From NCBI RefSeq assembly GCF_033304595.1, contig NZ_CP116341.1, forward strand, positions 1,965,001 to 2,029,000: a DNA stretch of 64,000 nt. Reading direction: 5' to 3'. The DNA comes from Sporosarcina jeotgali (GTDB taxonomy: Bacteria > Bacillota > Bacilli > Bacillales_A > Planococcaceae). The position numbers and the translations under genes were made by a program. The notes beneath the pieces were generated by a model. The model was given only the letters and a program-made list of their open reading frames with translations, had not been told where the DNA came from and did not search any database. Below, piece after piece: positions 54,321-63,726 of the stretch (its first letter is position 1; every line of letters begins with the position of its first letter).

Positions 54321-57086
54321 TTATGCTTCATGATCAGGATTCAGAAATGACTCTAAGTCCGCTTCTGTTAAATAGACATCCCGTGAACGGCTGCCCCGTT
54401 GTTCAGAGATGAAACCATGCGCTTCCATTCGATCCATAATCTTAGCGGCTCGATTGTAGCCAATACTAAAATGACGCTGCATCAATGAAGTCGATGCACT
54501 CCCCTGTTCAATGATGAATGAACAAGCCTGAGTAAACAATGGGTCAGATTCCTCTTCTTCCACAACAGCAGCCAGTAAATCTTCCTGACCGAATAAGTAT
54601 TCCGGCGCCGCTTCACTTTTCACATGATCAATAATGCTTTCAATTTCATCATCTGTTACAAATGTCCCTTGCAAGCGAATAGGTGAAGATTGTCCATTCC
54701 CGATATAAAGCATGTCGCCCCTGCCGAGAAGGCGTTCAGCACCTGCCCCGTCGATAATCGTACGGGAATCGATTTGAGAAGACACCGCAAATGCGATTCG
54801 TGTCGGAATGTTGGCCTTGATAATTCCAGTAATCACGTCAACAGACGGACGCTGCGTTGCGATTATCAAGTGAATTCCACAGGCACGAGCCTTTTGTGCA
54901 ATACGGCTGATTGAAACTTCCACATCATTTGGTGCAACCATCATCAAATCTGCAAGCTCGTCAATTACGATAAGTAAATACGGCATCTTTTGAGAAAACT
55001 GTCGACTTGCTTCTGCCATTTGGTTATATCGCTCAATATTCCTTGCACCTGCATGTGCAAACAGCTCATAACGGCGTTCCATCTCATCGACCGCCCATTT
55101 CAGTGCAGCAGTTGCAGCTTTTACATCCGTGATTACAGGACTAATCAGATGCGGTATGCCATTAAAAGGAGCCAACTCTACCATTTTGGGGTCAATCAGC
55201 ATCATCTTAAGTTCTGTAGGGGATGCTTTATATAACAAACTTACAAGAATCGAATTGATGCATACTGATTTTCCGGAACCAGTTGCCCCTGCAATCATTC
55301 CATGAGGCATTTTCCTCAAGTCAATTGTCACAGGCTCACCTGTTAAACTCAGTCCAAGGACCGCTTCAAGCGGTGACTCCGAATTCGAAAACTTTTCGGT
55401 ATCAATAACTTCTGAAATGCGTACAGGACGAGTTGTCCGATTCGGTATTTCAATTCCAATGGAGCTTGTACCAGGAATAGGAGCCTGGATCCGGATATCT
55501 TCTGCCGCAAGCGCTAATTTAAGATCATCGGTTAAATTACGAACCTTGCTGACTTTAGTTCCAAATCCGACTATCAGTTCAAACCGAGTTACTGTCGGCC
55601 CTTGAACTGCTTCTAATATGTCAGCTTCCACAGCAAAATGAGAAAGTGCTTCGACTAGTTTTTCAGATTGGGAAGTAAGCCATTCCGTATCTTCCTGCTG
55701 CTCTTCAGCTGGCAGTAACTCTTCCATGGAAGGGAACACATAGTGAGGCAGCACCTGCTCCTCGTCCTCTGTTTCTTCAGGAAGCGCTGCGATGTTCAAG
55801 GGTGGCGGTTGAACCGCTCCTACTGGCCGATTGCTTCCGTTCTGTGTTTCTGTCTTTGTAAACTGTATTCCCTTGCTAACAGCAGCAGGCTGCTCATTTC
55901 GTACAGGCACACTGGCAGGTTCTTTGTATGCGGGTGCATCAGTTACAGAAAGTGACCGTAATTGCTGCTTTTCTTTGTCTGATTTCAACATGACAACGTT
56001 AAAAGGAACAATCTTTTCATCAGAAGCTTTTTCTGGTTCTGAATGAGAATCTGTCTCAGCTTCTTGCATGTCCTCAATGTGTAACACCTCAGGAACACCA
56101 CTTACAAGGTCATCTAGCTCTGTATGCTCTTCATCTGTCTCTTGTTCTTCTAATACATCAAGTGCAAAATCTTTCTCATCAAGTATCACTTGATCAAGTT
56201 CTTCGCTATCAGGTTCTAAAACTGCAATTTGTACGTGATCTGAAATGGTTTCTTCTTTCAGTGTTTGTTCATGATTAATTTCAGCGCGCAACTGATCTGT
56301 CGTTGAAATCAGCGGATTTCTGTCCTCTATTTCAACAACATCTGCTTCCGGCTGATCAGCCACTGATGAAGAAGATTCAGGCTGCTCTTCAAATACTTCA
56401 TTCACTTCGATTTCAGGTCCAACAACGTGTTGGGGATCCAAATCCTCAATAACCGGTGTCCCGATTTTCCTTCCCGACGGCAAAACTTCTTTAGGTAAAA
56501 AGAGATTCGATGGCGGTACTTTCTTTGTATCCGGTTGATCATCGTAAGTGGATGTGATTTCGTGTTCAATTTTTACTGAAGCACGCTTCGGTTGTGAAAA
56601 TCCATAAACTGGTGAAGGCACTTCCGTTGGTGTAAACGGCTTGTTCGTACGTTGTTTTACAATTTCGGATTTACGTTCCACTTGCTTAACTACTTTGGGC
56701 TGAACCGTTTTAGAGCGTTCAGGCTGCTCTTTATATTTCGTTCTGCTTCCCGCTCTATGGATTTCACCAATAGGCGGTTCTGCGGGCCATCTATTATTTT
56801 TGTATAATGGTATCGTTTCAGTTGTGTCTTTATTTTCTACTGGAAGCGATTCTTGCTTCTTTATTTGTACAGGTTCGTGAGGGTCTTCATCCCATCCATA
56901 AATTTCAGCATCAGTAATCATAGGAAATCTAAATGCCGGCCGCTGCGGCGAGTTTGTTTCTTGCGGTTGTTCATACTCTCTTACTTCATCGGAGACTTCT
57001 TCAAACGTCTCATCTTTCAAGTCTTGTAATTCTTCATCAGATTCGGAGCCAAACAAGCGGCTCATCGTTTTTTTTATCCAGCTCAC
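54321..57086 (-). CDS. sftA: DNA translocase SftA (FtsK/SpoIIIE family, soluble)
   Basis: A 921-residue DNA pump that clears chromosomal DNA from the closing septum. There are no membrane segments. The first 440 residues are acidic, Gln/Pro-rich and probably disordered. The motor follows, with Walker A in GMIAGATGSGKSVCINS (about 600), Walker B in LLIVIDELADLMM (about 703) and the arginine-finger region ATQRPSVDVITG. The C-terminal gamma winged helix (about 850-915; STSLMQRHFSIGYNRAAKIM) reads chromosome polarity sequences. The start is GTG (57084-57086) with a weak ribosome-binding site; an ATG 21 bases further in is possible. Length and lack of a membrane part fit SftA rather than SpoIIIE. 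Confidence 0.94.
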   Translation of the reverse strand: MSWIKKTMSRLFGSESDEELQDLKDETFEEVSDEVREYEQPQETNSPQRPAFRFPMITDAEIYGWDEDPHEPVQIKKQESLPVENKDTTETIPLYKNNRWPAEPPIGEIHRAGSRTKYKEQPERSKTVQPKVVKQVERKSEIVKQRTNKPFTPTEVPSPVYGFSQPKRASVKIEHEITSTYDDQPDTKKVPPSNLFLPKEVLPSGRKIGTPVIEDLDPQHVVGPEIEVNEVFEEQPESSSSVADQPEADVVEIEDRNPLISTTDQLRAEINHEQTLKEETISDHVQIAVLEPDSEELDQVILDEKDFALDVLEEQETDEEHTELDDLVSGVPEVLHIEDMQEAETDSHSEPEKASDEKIVPFNVVMLKSDKEKQQLRSLSVTDAPAYKEPASVPVRNEQPAAVSKGIQFTKTETQNGSNRPVGAVQPPPLNIAALPEETEDEEQVLPHYVFPSMEELLPAEEQQEDTEWLTSQSEKLVEALSHFAVEADILEAVQGPTVTRFELIVGFGTKVSKVRNLTDDLKLALAAEDIRIQAPIPGTSSIGIEIPNRTTRPVRISEVIDTEKFSNSESPLEAVLGLSLTGEPVTIDLRKMPHGMIAGATGSGKSVCINSILVSLLYKASPTELKMMLIDPKMVELAPFNGIPHLISPVITDVKAATAALKWAVDEMERRYELFAHAGARNIERYNQMAEASRQFSQKMPYLLIVIDELADLMMVAPNDVEVSISRIAQKARACGIHLIIATQRPSVDVITGIIKANIPTRIAFAVSSQIDSRTIIDGAGAERLLGRGDMLYIGNGQSSPIRLQGTFVTDDEIESIIDHVKSEAAPEYLFGQEDLLAAVVEEEESDPLFTQACSFIIEQGSASTSLMQRHFSIGYNRAAKIMDRMEAHGFISEQRGSRSRDVYLTEADLESFLNPDHEA

Positions 57087-57240
57087 TCTATCACTCTTTT
57101 CATTTCAATCAACCTATTTTAGCAGAAATACTAGGGTAAAATCAAATAGTCGTGTGCTGGCGAGTATACGAAATTGGATTTAAAGTCGCTCCGACCGGTA
57201 TTTATGATCAAAAGTACTCTCGTTTTAATTAAATTTCCAT

Positions 57241-57274
57241 AAAAAAAACAGAGAACTTAACCAGCTTCTCTGTT
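57241..57274 (-). terminator. Terminator of ytpR
   Basis: ACAGAGAA pairs with TTCTCTGT around a 10-base loop, then a run of eight T on the minus strand. Confidence 0.88.
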
Positions 57275-57285
57275 CGGATTCTTTT

Positions 57286-57891
57286 TTAGTTTGTAAATGC
57301 GCTTCCTACTTCAGCGTCCCCGGCTAAAACGAGAATCCCTTTTTCCGCAGGTGCATCTGGCAGATCCAATTCTTTTGCAGAACAAATCATTCCTGATGAG
57401 GGAACTCCGCGCAGTTCCGCGTCGCGAATGATCATACCGGATGGCATTACTGCCCCTACTTTGGCAACGACAACTTTTTGGCCACTTTCAACATTCGGTG
57501 CACCGCAAACGATTTGCAGCGTTTCACTGCCCACGTTGACTGTGCAAATATTGAGCTTGTCCGCATTTGGATGCTTTTCTTTTGAAACAACGTGACCAAC
57601 AACAAATTTCGGACTGAAATCTACATTAAGTTCAAGTGAAACCCCATTCTTTTCAAGCGCTTCCTGAATCTTTGCAACTAGTTCCGGCGTTAATTCGATC
57701 GAACCATCTGCATATTCTCCAACATATTGAGTTGCGTTAAATACGTTCAACGCTACTGCTTGTCCATCTTGTGAAGACTTAATAAGCGTAATATCACCTT
57801 TAGTTTCAATTTCTGTTTGCTCAGGACGCTCGGTTGTCAGTTGAACCAGCAACACGTCACCTACACCATTTTTGTTAATAAAGACGTTCAT
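57286..57891 (-). CDS. ytpR: YtpR: tRNA-binding (EMAP-II/OB) domain protein
   Basis: A 201-residue protein with an N-terminal DUF4479-type domain (about 1-90) and a C-terminal tRNA-binding OB fold like that of the PheRS beta subunit (about 92-198; VVGHVVSKEKHPNADKLNIC, IVCGAPNVESGQKV, LRGVPSSGMICSAKEL). It may bind tRNA or structured RNA; no target is known. Its ATG overlaps the ytpQ stop by ATGA (57888-57891). It is the last gene of the lipoprotein-ytpQ-ytpR run and ends at a terminator. Confidence 0.92.
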   Translation of the reverse strand: MNVFINKNGVGDVLLVQLTTERPEQTEIETKGDITLIKSSQDGQAVALNVFNATQYVGEYADGSIELTPELVAKIQEALEKNGVSLELNVDFSPKFVVGHVVSKEKHPNADKLNICTVNVGSETLQIVCGAPNVESGQKVVVAKVGAVMPSGMIIRDAELRGVPSSGMICSAKELDLPDAPAEKGILVLAGDAEVGSAFTN

Positions 57892-58706
57892 TTCTTTTTC
57901 TCTCCTTTTTCTGCGACACGATTTTTAGCCATGATGAAGATAGGTTCAAGCTCCCCATCGTTATAGAGGAATGATAACGACGTAATCGGCACTGTTCCTG
58001 TCGTAAAGAAGTGCATCGTCATTTGCGCAAGAACATCATATCCCGTGTCATTTTGTATATCCCCGATGATTAATACATCTTGGTGAGGTACAGAGACCGT
58101 CATATGACCGTCAATGCGAGTCGCCATCTCTTTCAAAAATGCAGCATTCAATATTCGGCTTGCATCATAACCATCATTTATGTTCAGGAAATAATATTTA
58201 TTGCCAGCTACTTCATCTACTTTAACATCTGTCGGCAGTTTTCGGGCATTAAATAATGCTGCCTCAGTAATTTCTTTTTCTGTTTTCCCAAGTTCTGAAA
58301 GCATGCCCTCATCAATAAGACGATACGTTTTCCCCTGGTCCAATGCGTAATAGATTGCAGTTTCAGCTGTATGTTCTTTCATTAAAAATGGACTGCCCGC
58401 TTTTGACTGTTTTGGAAATGACGTTGAACGGATAACAGGAAGAATGGTGGCATTGGCATCGAACCCTTGTTGCTGTTCTGCCTCCATTGCATGGAATGTC
58501 TCTTGAATGGTGTAGACAACTTCATCAATAGCTGCATCCTGTTTTAATTCGTACTTTGCCAGAATTTCAGGAAGGGATATGTCCATTCCCCTATGTAACC
58601 CGTTATGGTCGAGACGAACTCGATCTGCTTTTTTATCGAACTTCCATTCAAAGTGCTGAGAAGAAAGCCGCTTTTTCAGTTCTTCCACTAATTGTTCTGA
58701 TTTCAA
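57888..58706 (-). CDS. ytpQ: YtpQ (DUF1444 family)
   Basis: A protein of about 272 residues of the DUF1444 family, conserved beside ytpR in Bacillales and of unknown function. The TTG at 58704-58706 is 8 bases after AAGGAGAGG; an in-frame GTG 9 bases upstream is part of that site and so is unlikely. No signal peptide or membrane segment is visible. Conserved features include LPVIRSTSFP, YYALDQGKTYRLIDE and HDV-like VPHQDVLIIGDI. It overlaps ytpR by ATGA and starts 30 bases after the lipoprotein gene. Confidence 0.88.
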   Translation of the reverse strand: MKSEQLVEELKKRLSSQHFEWKFDKKADRVRLDHNGLHRGMDISLPEILAKYELKQDAAIDEVVYTIQETFHAMEAEQQQGFDANATILPVIRSTSFPKQSKAGSPFLMKEHTAETAIYYALDQGKTYRLIDEGMLSELGKTEKEITEAALFNARKLPTDVKVDEVAGNKYYFLNINDGYDASRILNAAFLKEMATRIDGHMTVSVPHQDVLIIGDIQNDTGYDVLAQMTMHFFTTGTVPITSLSFLYNDGELEPIFIMAKNRVAEKGEKKK

Positions 58707-58736
58707 CGTTTTCACCTCTCCTTAGATAAATCTATT

Positions 58737-59255
58737 TTATGATGCGATTTGTACAGAACGTGCGATTTCCATCATGCGCGCGATGGCTGCAACTAAATCT
58801 TCCTTCGGCACGATTGCCGTCACTTGAACAGGACCGGTGCCCGTTACGACTTCAACAGAAGAATCCCCATGTGCGCTAATTGCTGCAAATCCAAATACGC
58901 CCGCATCCGAAAAGGTTTGCTTCTGGATAAATTCTTTACTAGTATCCGCCATCAGCAACTCATAATACGCATGAGAGTCTTGTTTAGCATTCGGATCATA
59001 GTGTGCTGTATAAGTTTGACTTCGTTTCGATATCAAAAATGTGCGGTCTTCTTTCATCATATCTGCTTTCCAGCCAACCGGCTTATAGAATTCGACCTTA
59101 TCTATAGATTCCGTCGGTTGTTTACGGTTCATCTCAAATGCATCTCGCGCTGCTTGCATCGCTTCGTCTGTTCTCTCTTCAACAGTTCGTCCGCATGCTG
59201 TCAGAACGAGTATCAAAAGTGCTGCTGTTATAAAGCAGGTAGTTTTCCTGATCAC
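58737..59255 (-). CDS. Putative lipoprotein, unknown function
   Basis: A 172-residue exported lipoprotein. The signal peptide (MIRKTTCFITAALLILVLTAC) ends in the lipobox LTAC, so Cys21 should be lipid-modified and the mature protein anchored outside the membrane. The rest is soluble and mixed alpha/beta (KVEFYKPVGWKADM, YYELLMADTSKEF), with no family I recognise. The start is GTG at 59253-59255, 7 bases after GGAGG. It is the first gene of a unit with ytpQ and ytpR. In B. subtilis a thioredoxin-like gene (ytpP) occupies this place. Confidence 0.82.
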   Translation of the reverse strand: MIRKTTCFITAALLILVLTACGRTVEERTDEAMQAARDAFEMNRKQPTESIDKVEFYKPVGWKADMMKEDRTFLISKRSQTYTAHYDPNAKQDSHAYYELLMADTSKEFIQKQTFSDAGVFGFAAISAHGDSSVEVVTGTGPVQVTAIVPKEDLVAAIARMMEIARSVQIAS

Positions 59256-59359
59256 GTCTTCGCCTCCGTTTCAATACAATATGTTTAGTTTAGCTGTCAG
59301 CACATATCCGTGCAACCATCAGAATCGCATTTTACTGGATTACACCTGTTTTCGCAGTG

Positions 59360-59403
59360 AAAAGCAGTCGGTAACAGATGAACATCTGAAACCCACTGCT
59401 TTT
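59360..59403 (-). terminator. Terminator of ytoP
   Basis: AAAAGCAGT (59360-59368) pairs with ACTGCTTTT (59395-59403), with an inner CAGATG/CATCTG stem. Confidence 0.8.
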
Positions 59404-59427
59404 AAATGATTGCCTGGCCAATCGAAA

Positions 59428-60501
59428 TTACGCGTTTTGTTTAATTGTTTCAAGAGTTGTTTTGTCACACGTCGTAACCAATTTCACAAGAAGTTCTTTT
59501 GCTGCTGCGTAATCATCGGTATGAATGATTGATGAAGATGTGTGAATGTAACGAGAACAAATGCCGATGATCGCACTCGGTACACCTTCGTTTGAAATAT
59601 GGACTTTCCCTGCATCTGTTCCGCCTTGTGAAACGAAATACTGATATGGAATGTTATGAGTTTCTGCCGTATCGAGGATGAATTCACGGATCCCGCGATG
59701 CGTGATCATCGTTCTATCCAGAATACGCAATAGTGTCCCTTTGCCGAGCTGCCCAAATTCTGTCTTGCTTCCGGACATATCATTTGCAGGACTTGCATCC
59801 AATCCAAAGAACAAATCAGGATTAATCATGTTTGCAGCCGTTTGAGCTCCACGCAAACCGACTTCTTCCATTACTGTTGCTCCAGAGTAAAGTTGGTTTG
59901 GCAGGTCTGTATCTTTAACTTCCTTCAACAATTCCAAGGCCAATCCGCAACCGTATCGATTATCCCAAGCCTTAGCCATAATCTTTTTTTCGTTCGCCAT
60001 CGGTGTGAACGGACAAACCGGTAACGCTTGTTGACCTGGACGGATTCCGATGCGCTTTGCATCTTCCAGATCATCCGCACCGATGTCAATCAGCATATTT
60101 TTAACGTCCATTGGCTTCGCGCGCTGTTCATCGGTCAAAAGATGTGGAGGAATGGAACCGATAACGCCTGGAATTACACGTGTGTCTGTAATAATTTCAA
60201 CACGTTGTGCGAGCATAACCTGGTTCCACCAGCCGCCAAGTGTTTGGAAACGAAGCATTCCATTTTCCGTAATTCCTGTAATCATGAAACCGACTTCATC
60301 CATATGTCCAGCTACCATTATTTTAGGGCTGTCCTCAGGTCCTTTACGAACACCAAAGATGCCTCCCAAGTTGTCTTGAATCATTTCATCTGAATATTTT
60401 TCAAGCTCGCCGCGTAAATAGTTACGTACCGCATGCTCGTTACCTGGCGCACCTGGTAATTCTGTTAGCGTTTTAAACATTGCAAGAGTTTCGTTATTCA
60501 T
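59428..60501 (-). CDS. ytoP: M42 family glutamyl aminopeptidase (YtoP)
   Basis: A 357-residue dizinc aminopeptidase of family M42, usually a large cytosolic oligomer that removes N-terminal Glu/Asp and other residues. Metal ligands fit the family: His in [11 protein letters not shown], Asp in [11 protein letters not shown], Glu pair in [11 protein letters not shown], Asp in [12 protein letters not shown] and the C-terminal His in [11 protein letters not shown]. The ATG follows AGGAGGTAATCCTTTT. It stands alone between the lipoprotein gene's terminator region and the divergent ytzB. Confidence 0.93.
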   Translation of the reverse strand: MNNETLAMFKTLTELPGAPGNEHAVRNYLRGELEKYSDEMIQDNLGGIFGVRKGPEDSPKIMVAGHMDEVGFMITGITENGMLRFQTLGGWWNQVMLAQRVEIITDTRVIPGVIGSIPPHLLTDEQRAKPMDVKNMLIDIGADDLEDAKRIGIRPGQQALPVCPFTPMANEKKIMAKAWDNRYGCGLALELLKEVKDTDLPNQLYSGATVMEEVGLRGAQTAANMINPDLFFGLDASPANDMSGSKTEFGQLGKGTLLRILDRTMITHRGIREFILDTAETHNIPYQYFVSQGGTDAGKVHISNEGVPSAIIGICSRYIHTSSSIIHTDDYAAAKELLVKLVTTCDKTTLETIKQNA

Positions 60502-60628
60502 AAAAGGATTACCTCCACTTTAAATTATGTACATTACGTATTGTAGAACAATTCAGTCGAAATTACCAATTGTCCAGTTCGTCATCCGAAAGAATAGAGT
60601 GAGTAGTCTCGCTTATTCAAATTGAAAG

Positions 60629-60637
60629 TGGTATGAT
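60629..60637 (+). promoter_or_regulatory. Extended -10 promoter of ytzB
   Basis: TGG followed by TATGAT, 37 bases ahead of the start codon; the -35 is weak. Confidence 0.55.
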
Positions 60638-60674
60638 ACACTTATTAAAATGACTAGTAAGGAGTGCTGTCCGT

Positions 60675-60989
60675 ATGAAGTTCAAAGAATTTGCAGCCGG
60701 CGTTCTGACCGGAGCAGCTGCAGGATTAGTCGTCAAAGGAGCCGTAGATCGTGCAAACTCTGCTGTTCCAGCTGAGCAAGTATTAAAAACAGTAAAAGAT
60801 GCATTTAAAAAAGAAGGTCCAATCGATGGTTCATGGATTGTGATGAAAACTGAGCCATTCACGAATAACGTCATTTCTATGAACGTTTACAGAGGCGGAG
60901 TTTCACGCATTAAAAATGGCGTGTTGGAACAATATGAATTCGCAGCTGATGCTAAAACAGGCACAGTTGTCGAGCTCGTTAAAAATTAA
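60675..60989 (+). CDS. ytzB: YtzB-like small protein with PepSY-type domain
   Basis: A 104-residue protein with a Gly/Ala-rich N-terminal hydrophobic stretch (FAAGVLTGAAAGLVVKGAV, residues 5-23), which could be a membrane anchor or uncleaved signal, followed by a small PepSY-like fold (WIVMKTEPFTNNVISMNVYRGG). Its position beside ytoP and its length match ytzB of B. subtilis; its function is unknown. RBS AAGGAGTG lies before the ATG. It is a single gene with its own terminator. Confidence 0.85.
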   Translation: MKFKEFAAGVLTGAAAGLVVKGAVDRANSAVPAEQVLKTVKDAFKKEGPIDGSWIVMKTEPFTNNVISMNVYRGGVSRIKNGVLEQYEFAADAKTGTVVELVKN

Positions 60990-61017
60990 ATTCCTAGTTC
61001 TTTCCGGGAATGAATAA

Positions 61018-61066
61018 GGGCTGTCTCAAATAGTCATGTAAACTGACTACTTGGAACAGCCCTTTT
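61018..61066 (+). terminator. Terminator of ytzB
   Basis: GGGCTGT pairs with ACAGCCC, with an inner TAGTCA/TGACTA stem, then TTTT. Confidence 0.82.
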
Positions 61067-61140
61067 AAATTCGTCTAAAAAGAATTAATAAGTAAACAAA
61101 ACTGCTGTTCTTCATACAGCACTCGTTTCGGGTATTCCAG

Positions 61141-61986
61141 TCAACGAGTTCTTTCCACTGATTCAATGACATGTTTCCCGGTTTCATCGAAGCGAACGAC
61201 CCGATAAACAGCGTCATGGTAGAAGAAGAAACGATGACCTTCCTGACGTGCTTCTTTCATGAGCTTTTCTTTCGCGAAGATGGAATCCATCGGGTAGTCA
61301 TCGAACGCCAGCACCCATAACGGGTTACTGTGCGCATGTGTAGGCATGATGTCAGCCATATGGATCATCGTCTCTCCGTTTTGCTCAAGGCGGATAATGC
61401 TGTGACCGTCACTGTGACCGCCTGTGTGAACCATTGTAACTCCCTGCAGAGGTGAAAACTCTTTCTCAAAAGGCTTCACTTGGTCTTGGATCGGCTCCCA
61501 GTTTTCTTTGAAGTACGTATTTCTTGAGCGGATATTCGGGTTACGCATTTCATCCCATTCAATTTGCGAAACGTAGATCTCGGCATTCGGAAAAACAGAA
61601 ACGAGCTTGTCATCTTGCCATTCCGTCAGTCCAGCTGCATGATCATTATGCAAATGCGTCATGAGAACCATGTCGATGTCTGCCGCAGTTAAGTTGAACT
61701 CAGAAAGACTTTCTGCAACTCGAGTTTCTGCGCGGATTCCTAAGTTACGCTTTTTCTTTTCATCCAGCTTCCCTTTGCCGATACCAGAATCAATCAGCAA
61801 GTTTTTCCCTTTGAATTGAAGTAAGATTGGATCTGTCCGTAATTCAATCAAGTTGTTCTCATCAGGTGCATACTTTTTAGCCCACATTGCTTTAGGAACT
61901 ACGCCAAACATCGTTCCCCCATCCAAATAATTGACGCCCCCGTCAAGCCAAGTGAGTTTCATATCGTAGAAATTGTATGTATCCAT
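61141..61986 (-). CDS. ytnP: Metallo-beta-lactamase fold hydrolase YtnP (lactonase-like)
   Basis: A 281-residue MBL hydrolase. The dizinc motif MTHLHNDHAAGL (about 112), the bridging ligands in HTGGHSDGHSII and MADIMPTHAH, and the final His in FFYHDAVYRVV are present. B. subtilis YtnP has been linked to N-acyl-homoserine-lactone-type quorum quenching and to interference with Streptomyces signalling. The natural substrate of this copy cannot be told. It lies 23 bases after trmB on the same strand, as in B. subtilis, so it may be cotranscribed. Confidence 0.9.
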   Translation of the reverse strand: MDTYNFYDMKLTWLDGGVNYLDGGTMFGVVPKAMWAKKYAPDENNLIELRTDPILLQFKGKNLLIDSGIGKGKLDEKKKRNLGIRAETRVAESLSEFNLTAADIDMVLMTHLHNDHAAGLTEWQDDKLVSVFPNAEIYVSQIEWDEMRNPNIRSRNTYFKENWEPIQDQVKPFEKEFSPLQGVTMVHTGGHSDGHSIIRLEQNGETMIHMADIMPTHAHSNPLWVLAFDDYPMDSIFAKEKLMKEARQEGHRFFFYHDAVYRVVRFDETGKHVIESVERTR

Positions 61987-62009
61987 TCAAACATCCCCTT
62001 TTGGTTGAA

Positions 62010-62660
62010 TTATGCTTTGCTCATGAACCTTGCTTCCAGACGATAGATGGGTTGTCCTTTCGCCGAAAACTTCTCTTCATATTCCGTCATCACATTATCT
62101 TCAGGCATTTCCGCATGCAGATCCAGCGATACATCCAGCAAACGCATTCCGTATTCAGACATTGCAACAAGTGAGTACTCGAATAATCCCCGGTTGTCTG
62201 TTTTGAAATGGATTTCTCCATCTTCCGGCATGACGGATTGATATAAACTTAAAAATTCACCGTGAGTGAGACGACGTTTCGCATGTCTCGATTTCGGCCA
62301 TGGATCTGAGAAGTTCAAATAGACGCGGGCAACTTCTCCCTTTTCAAAGATATCAGTAAGTTCTTTCCCATTTGCGCGCAATAACCGTAAATTAGCAGGA
62401 ATTCCTGAATCAACGACTTTTTCTACTGCTGAAACGATAATACTGTCAAAATGCTCGATTCCAATATAGTTGATATCCGGATTTGCTAATGCCATCCCTA
62501 CAACAAACTGACCTTTTCCTGTCCCAACTTCAACATGGACCGGGTTTTCATTTCCAAAAATTGCGGACCATTTCCCACTCTTTGTTTCCGGTTCTTTAAT
62601 AACAATTCCAGCATGCTCTTCTAAATAATCTTTTGCCCAAGGCTTATGGCGCAATCTCAT
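62010..62660 (-). CDS. trmB: tRNA (guanine-N7-)-methyltransferase
   Basis: Methylates G46 in the variable loop of tRNAs using SAM. The 216 residues contain the Rossmann SAM motif VHVEVGTGKGQFVVGMA (about 42), the acidic NYIGIEHFDSI, the catalytic loop YLNFSDPWPKSRHAKRRL (about 118) and the C-terminal TEYEEKFSAKGQPIYRLEA, all diagnostic of TrmB. It is followed by ytnP and preceded by an uncharacterised gene 32 bases upstream. The ribosome-binding site is weak (AGAGTGG). Confidence 0.97.
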   Translation of the reverse strand: MRLRHKPWAKDYLEEHAGIVIKEPETKSGKWSAIFGNENPVHVEVGTGKGQFVVGMALANPDINYIGIEHFDSIIVSAVEKVVDSGIPANLRLLRANGKELTDIFEKGEVARVYLNFSDPWPKSRHAKRRLTHGEFLSLYQSVMPEDGEIHFKTDNRGLFEYSLVAMSEYGMRLLDVSLDLHAEMPEDNVMTEYEEKFSAKGQPIYRLEARFMSKA

Positions 62661-62692
62661 CGTTCAACCACTCTTTTCTTCATTAATGTTAA

Positions 62693-63700
62693 TTATTCGT
62701 TTTCCGTTTCCAGCGATTGGTCTTCTGTTTCAAACAATCGGCTTGCGGCTGTTGTTTGACAAAGGTCAAGTATTGTTTGTGCAGCTTTAAATTGATTGGA
62801 TTTCATGGGAGTGCTCAATTTCTTCCCTTTTTCCAACCATTTTGGATAATCTCTTCGATCGATGATTTGGATATCATGAGCAATACCAGGAAAGTCAATA
62901 TAACTTTCTCTTGAAAGCAGGAGTTTTCGAATCGGGAAATCGACTTCCTCGGATGCAAAAAGACTGGATACAATCTTCGCCATCCGGTTCAGGCCAATTG
63001 TCGGATTCAATAATTTGGTTTCTTGTTCACCGAGCTTTTTACTCCAAAACCGTTCTCCGCTCCCTACTAAGACAGAGCTTTCTTCCGCTTGCAGAACGGT
63101 CATGCAAATGCATTCAACGGGCGTCATGAGGAGGACTTCCAATTCGACAGGTGCTTTTTTTATTTTCAGGACAGGATAATAGAAGAGCAAATAGCTATCT
63201 GGCAAGCTCTCTAAAAAGTCATGAAGCAGCGGATCTCTCATGAATTTGCCGTCTATCCGAGACCGTTCAGTCAGCGTTGAACTTGCCCATTTCAATTGGA
63301 AGTGGAAAAGCTGTTCGATATACAGCTTACGCAGCTGTTGAACGGACCGTGGATCTTGAATAATATTCGGAGAGAATTGCAAGTCATCATTTTCATGTTG
63401 CTGATGCTTTTCTTCATCGGTACCTGCCTGTTCTTCTTTTCTAAAAGGAAGGAAGCGGGATAACGTGGAAAATCGCTTTTTTCCAGCTTCCTCTTCTATC
63501 GGGCTTTCGTTCTCTGGATGAACGGCTGATGATTCCCCATCAGCCGCAATTTGCCAGCTCGCTAGATCGACTCCATTGTCCCATTGCCGTTTCATACGTT
63601 CCCATTGGGATCGTTTCAGACGGATGAATTGGGTCGTATAACGAGATAGGTCATGTTCATAACGCGAGACGTAATCGAGCATTTTGACAAGCTGGGCCAT
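62693..63700 (-). CDS. Uncharacterised protein, NERD-like (apparently catalytically degenerate)
   Basis: A 335-residue protein that I cannot assign with certainty. The N-terminal part is basic (YEHDLSRYTTQFIRLKRSQW), and the middle is acidic and low in complexity. Residues about 165-270 look like a nuclease-related (NERD) domain: LPDSYLLFYYPVLKIK, ELEVLLMTPVECICMTVL, then RFWSKKL, LNPTIGLNRMAKIV and the late strand DIQIIDRRDYPKWL. In active restriction-like nucleases the second strand ends in ExK; here those positions appear to be Thr and Leu. RBS GGTGAG is 7 bases before the ATG. It lies between the transaminase gene and trmB on the same strand. Confidence 0.62.
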   Translation of the reverse strand: MAQLVKMLDYVSRYEHDLSRYTTQFIRLKRSQWERMKRQWDNGVDLASWQIAADGESSAVHPENESPIEEEAGKKRFSTLSRFLPFRKEEQAGTDEEKHQQHENDDLQFSPNIIQDPRSVQQLRKLYIEQLFHFQLKWASSTLTERSRIDGKFMRDPLLHDFLESLPDSYLLFYYPVLKIKKAPVELEVLLMTPVECICMTVLQAEESSVLVGSGERFWSKKLGEQETKLLNPTIGLNRMAKIVSSLFASEEVDFPIRKLLLSRESYIDFPGIAHDIQIIDRRDYPKWLEKGKKLSTPMKSNQFKAAQTILDLCQTTAASRLFETEDQSLETENE

Positions 63701-63726
63701 CTATCGACTCACCTGCGCTTTCTGAT

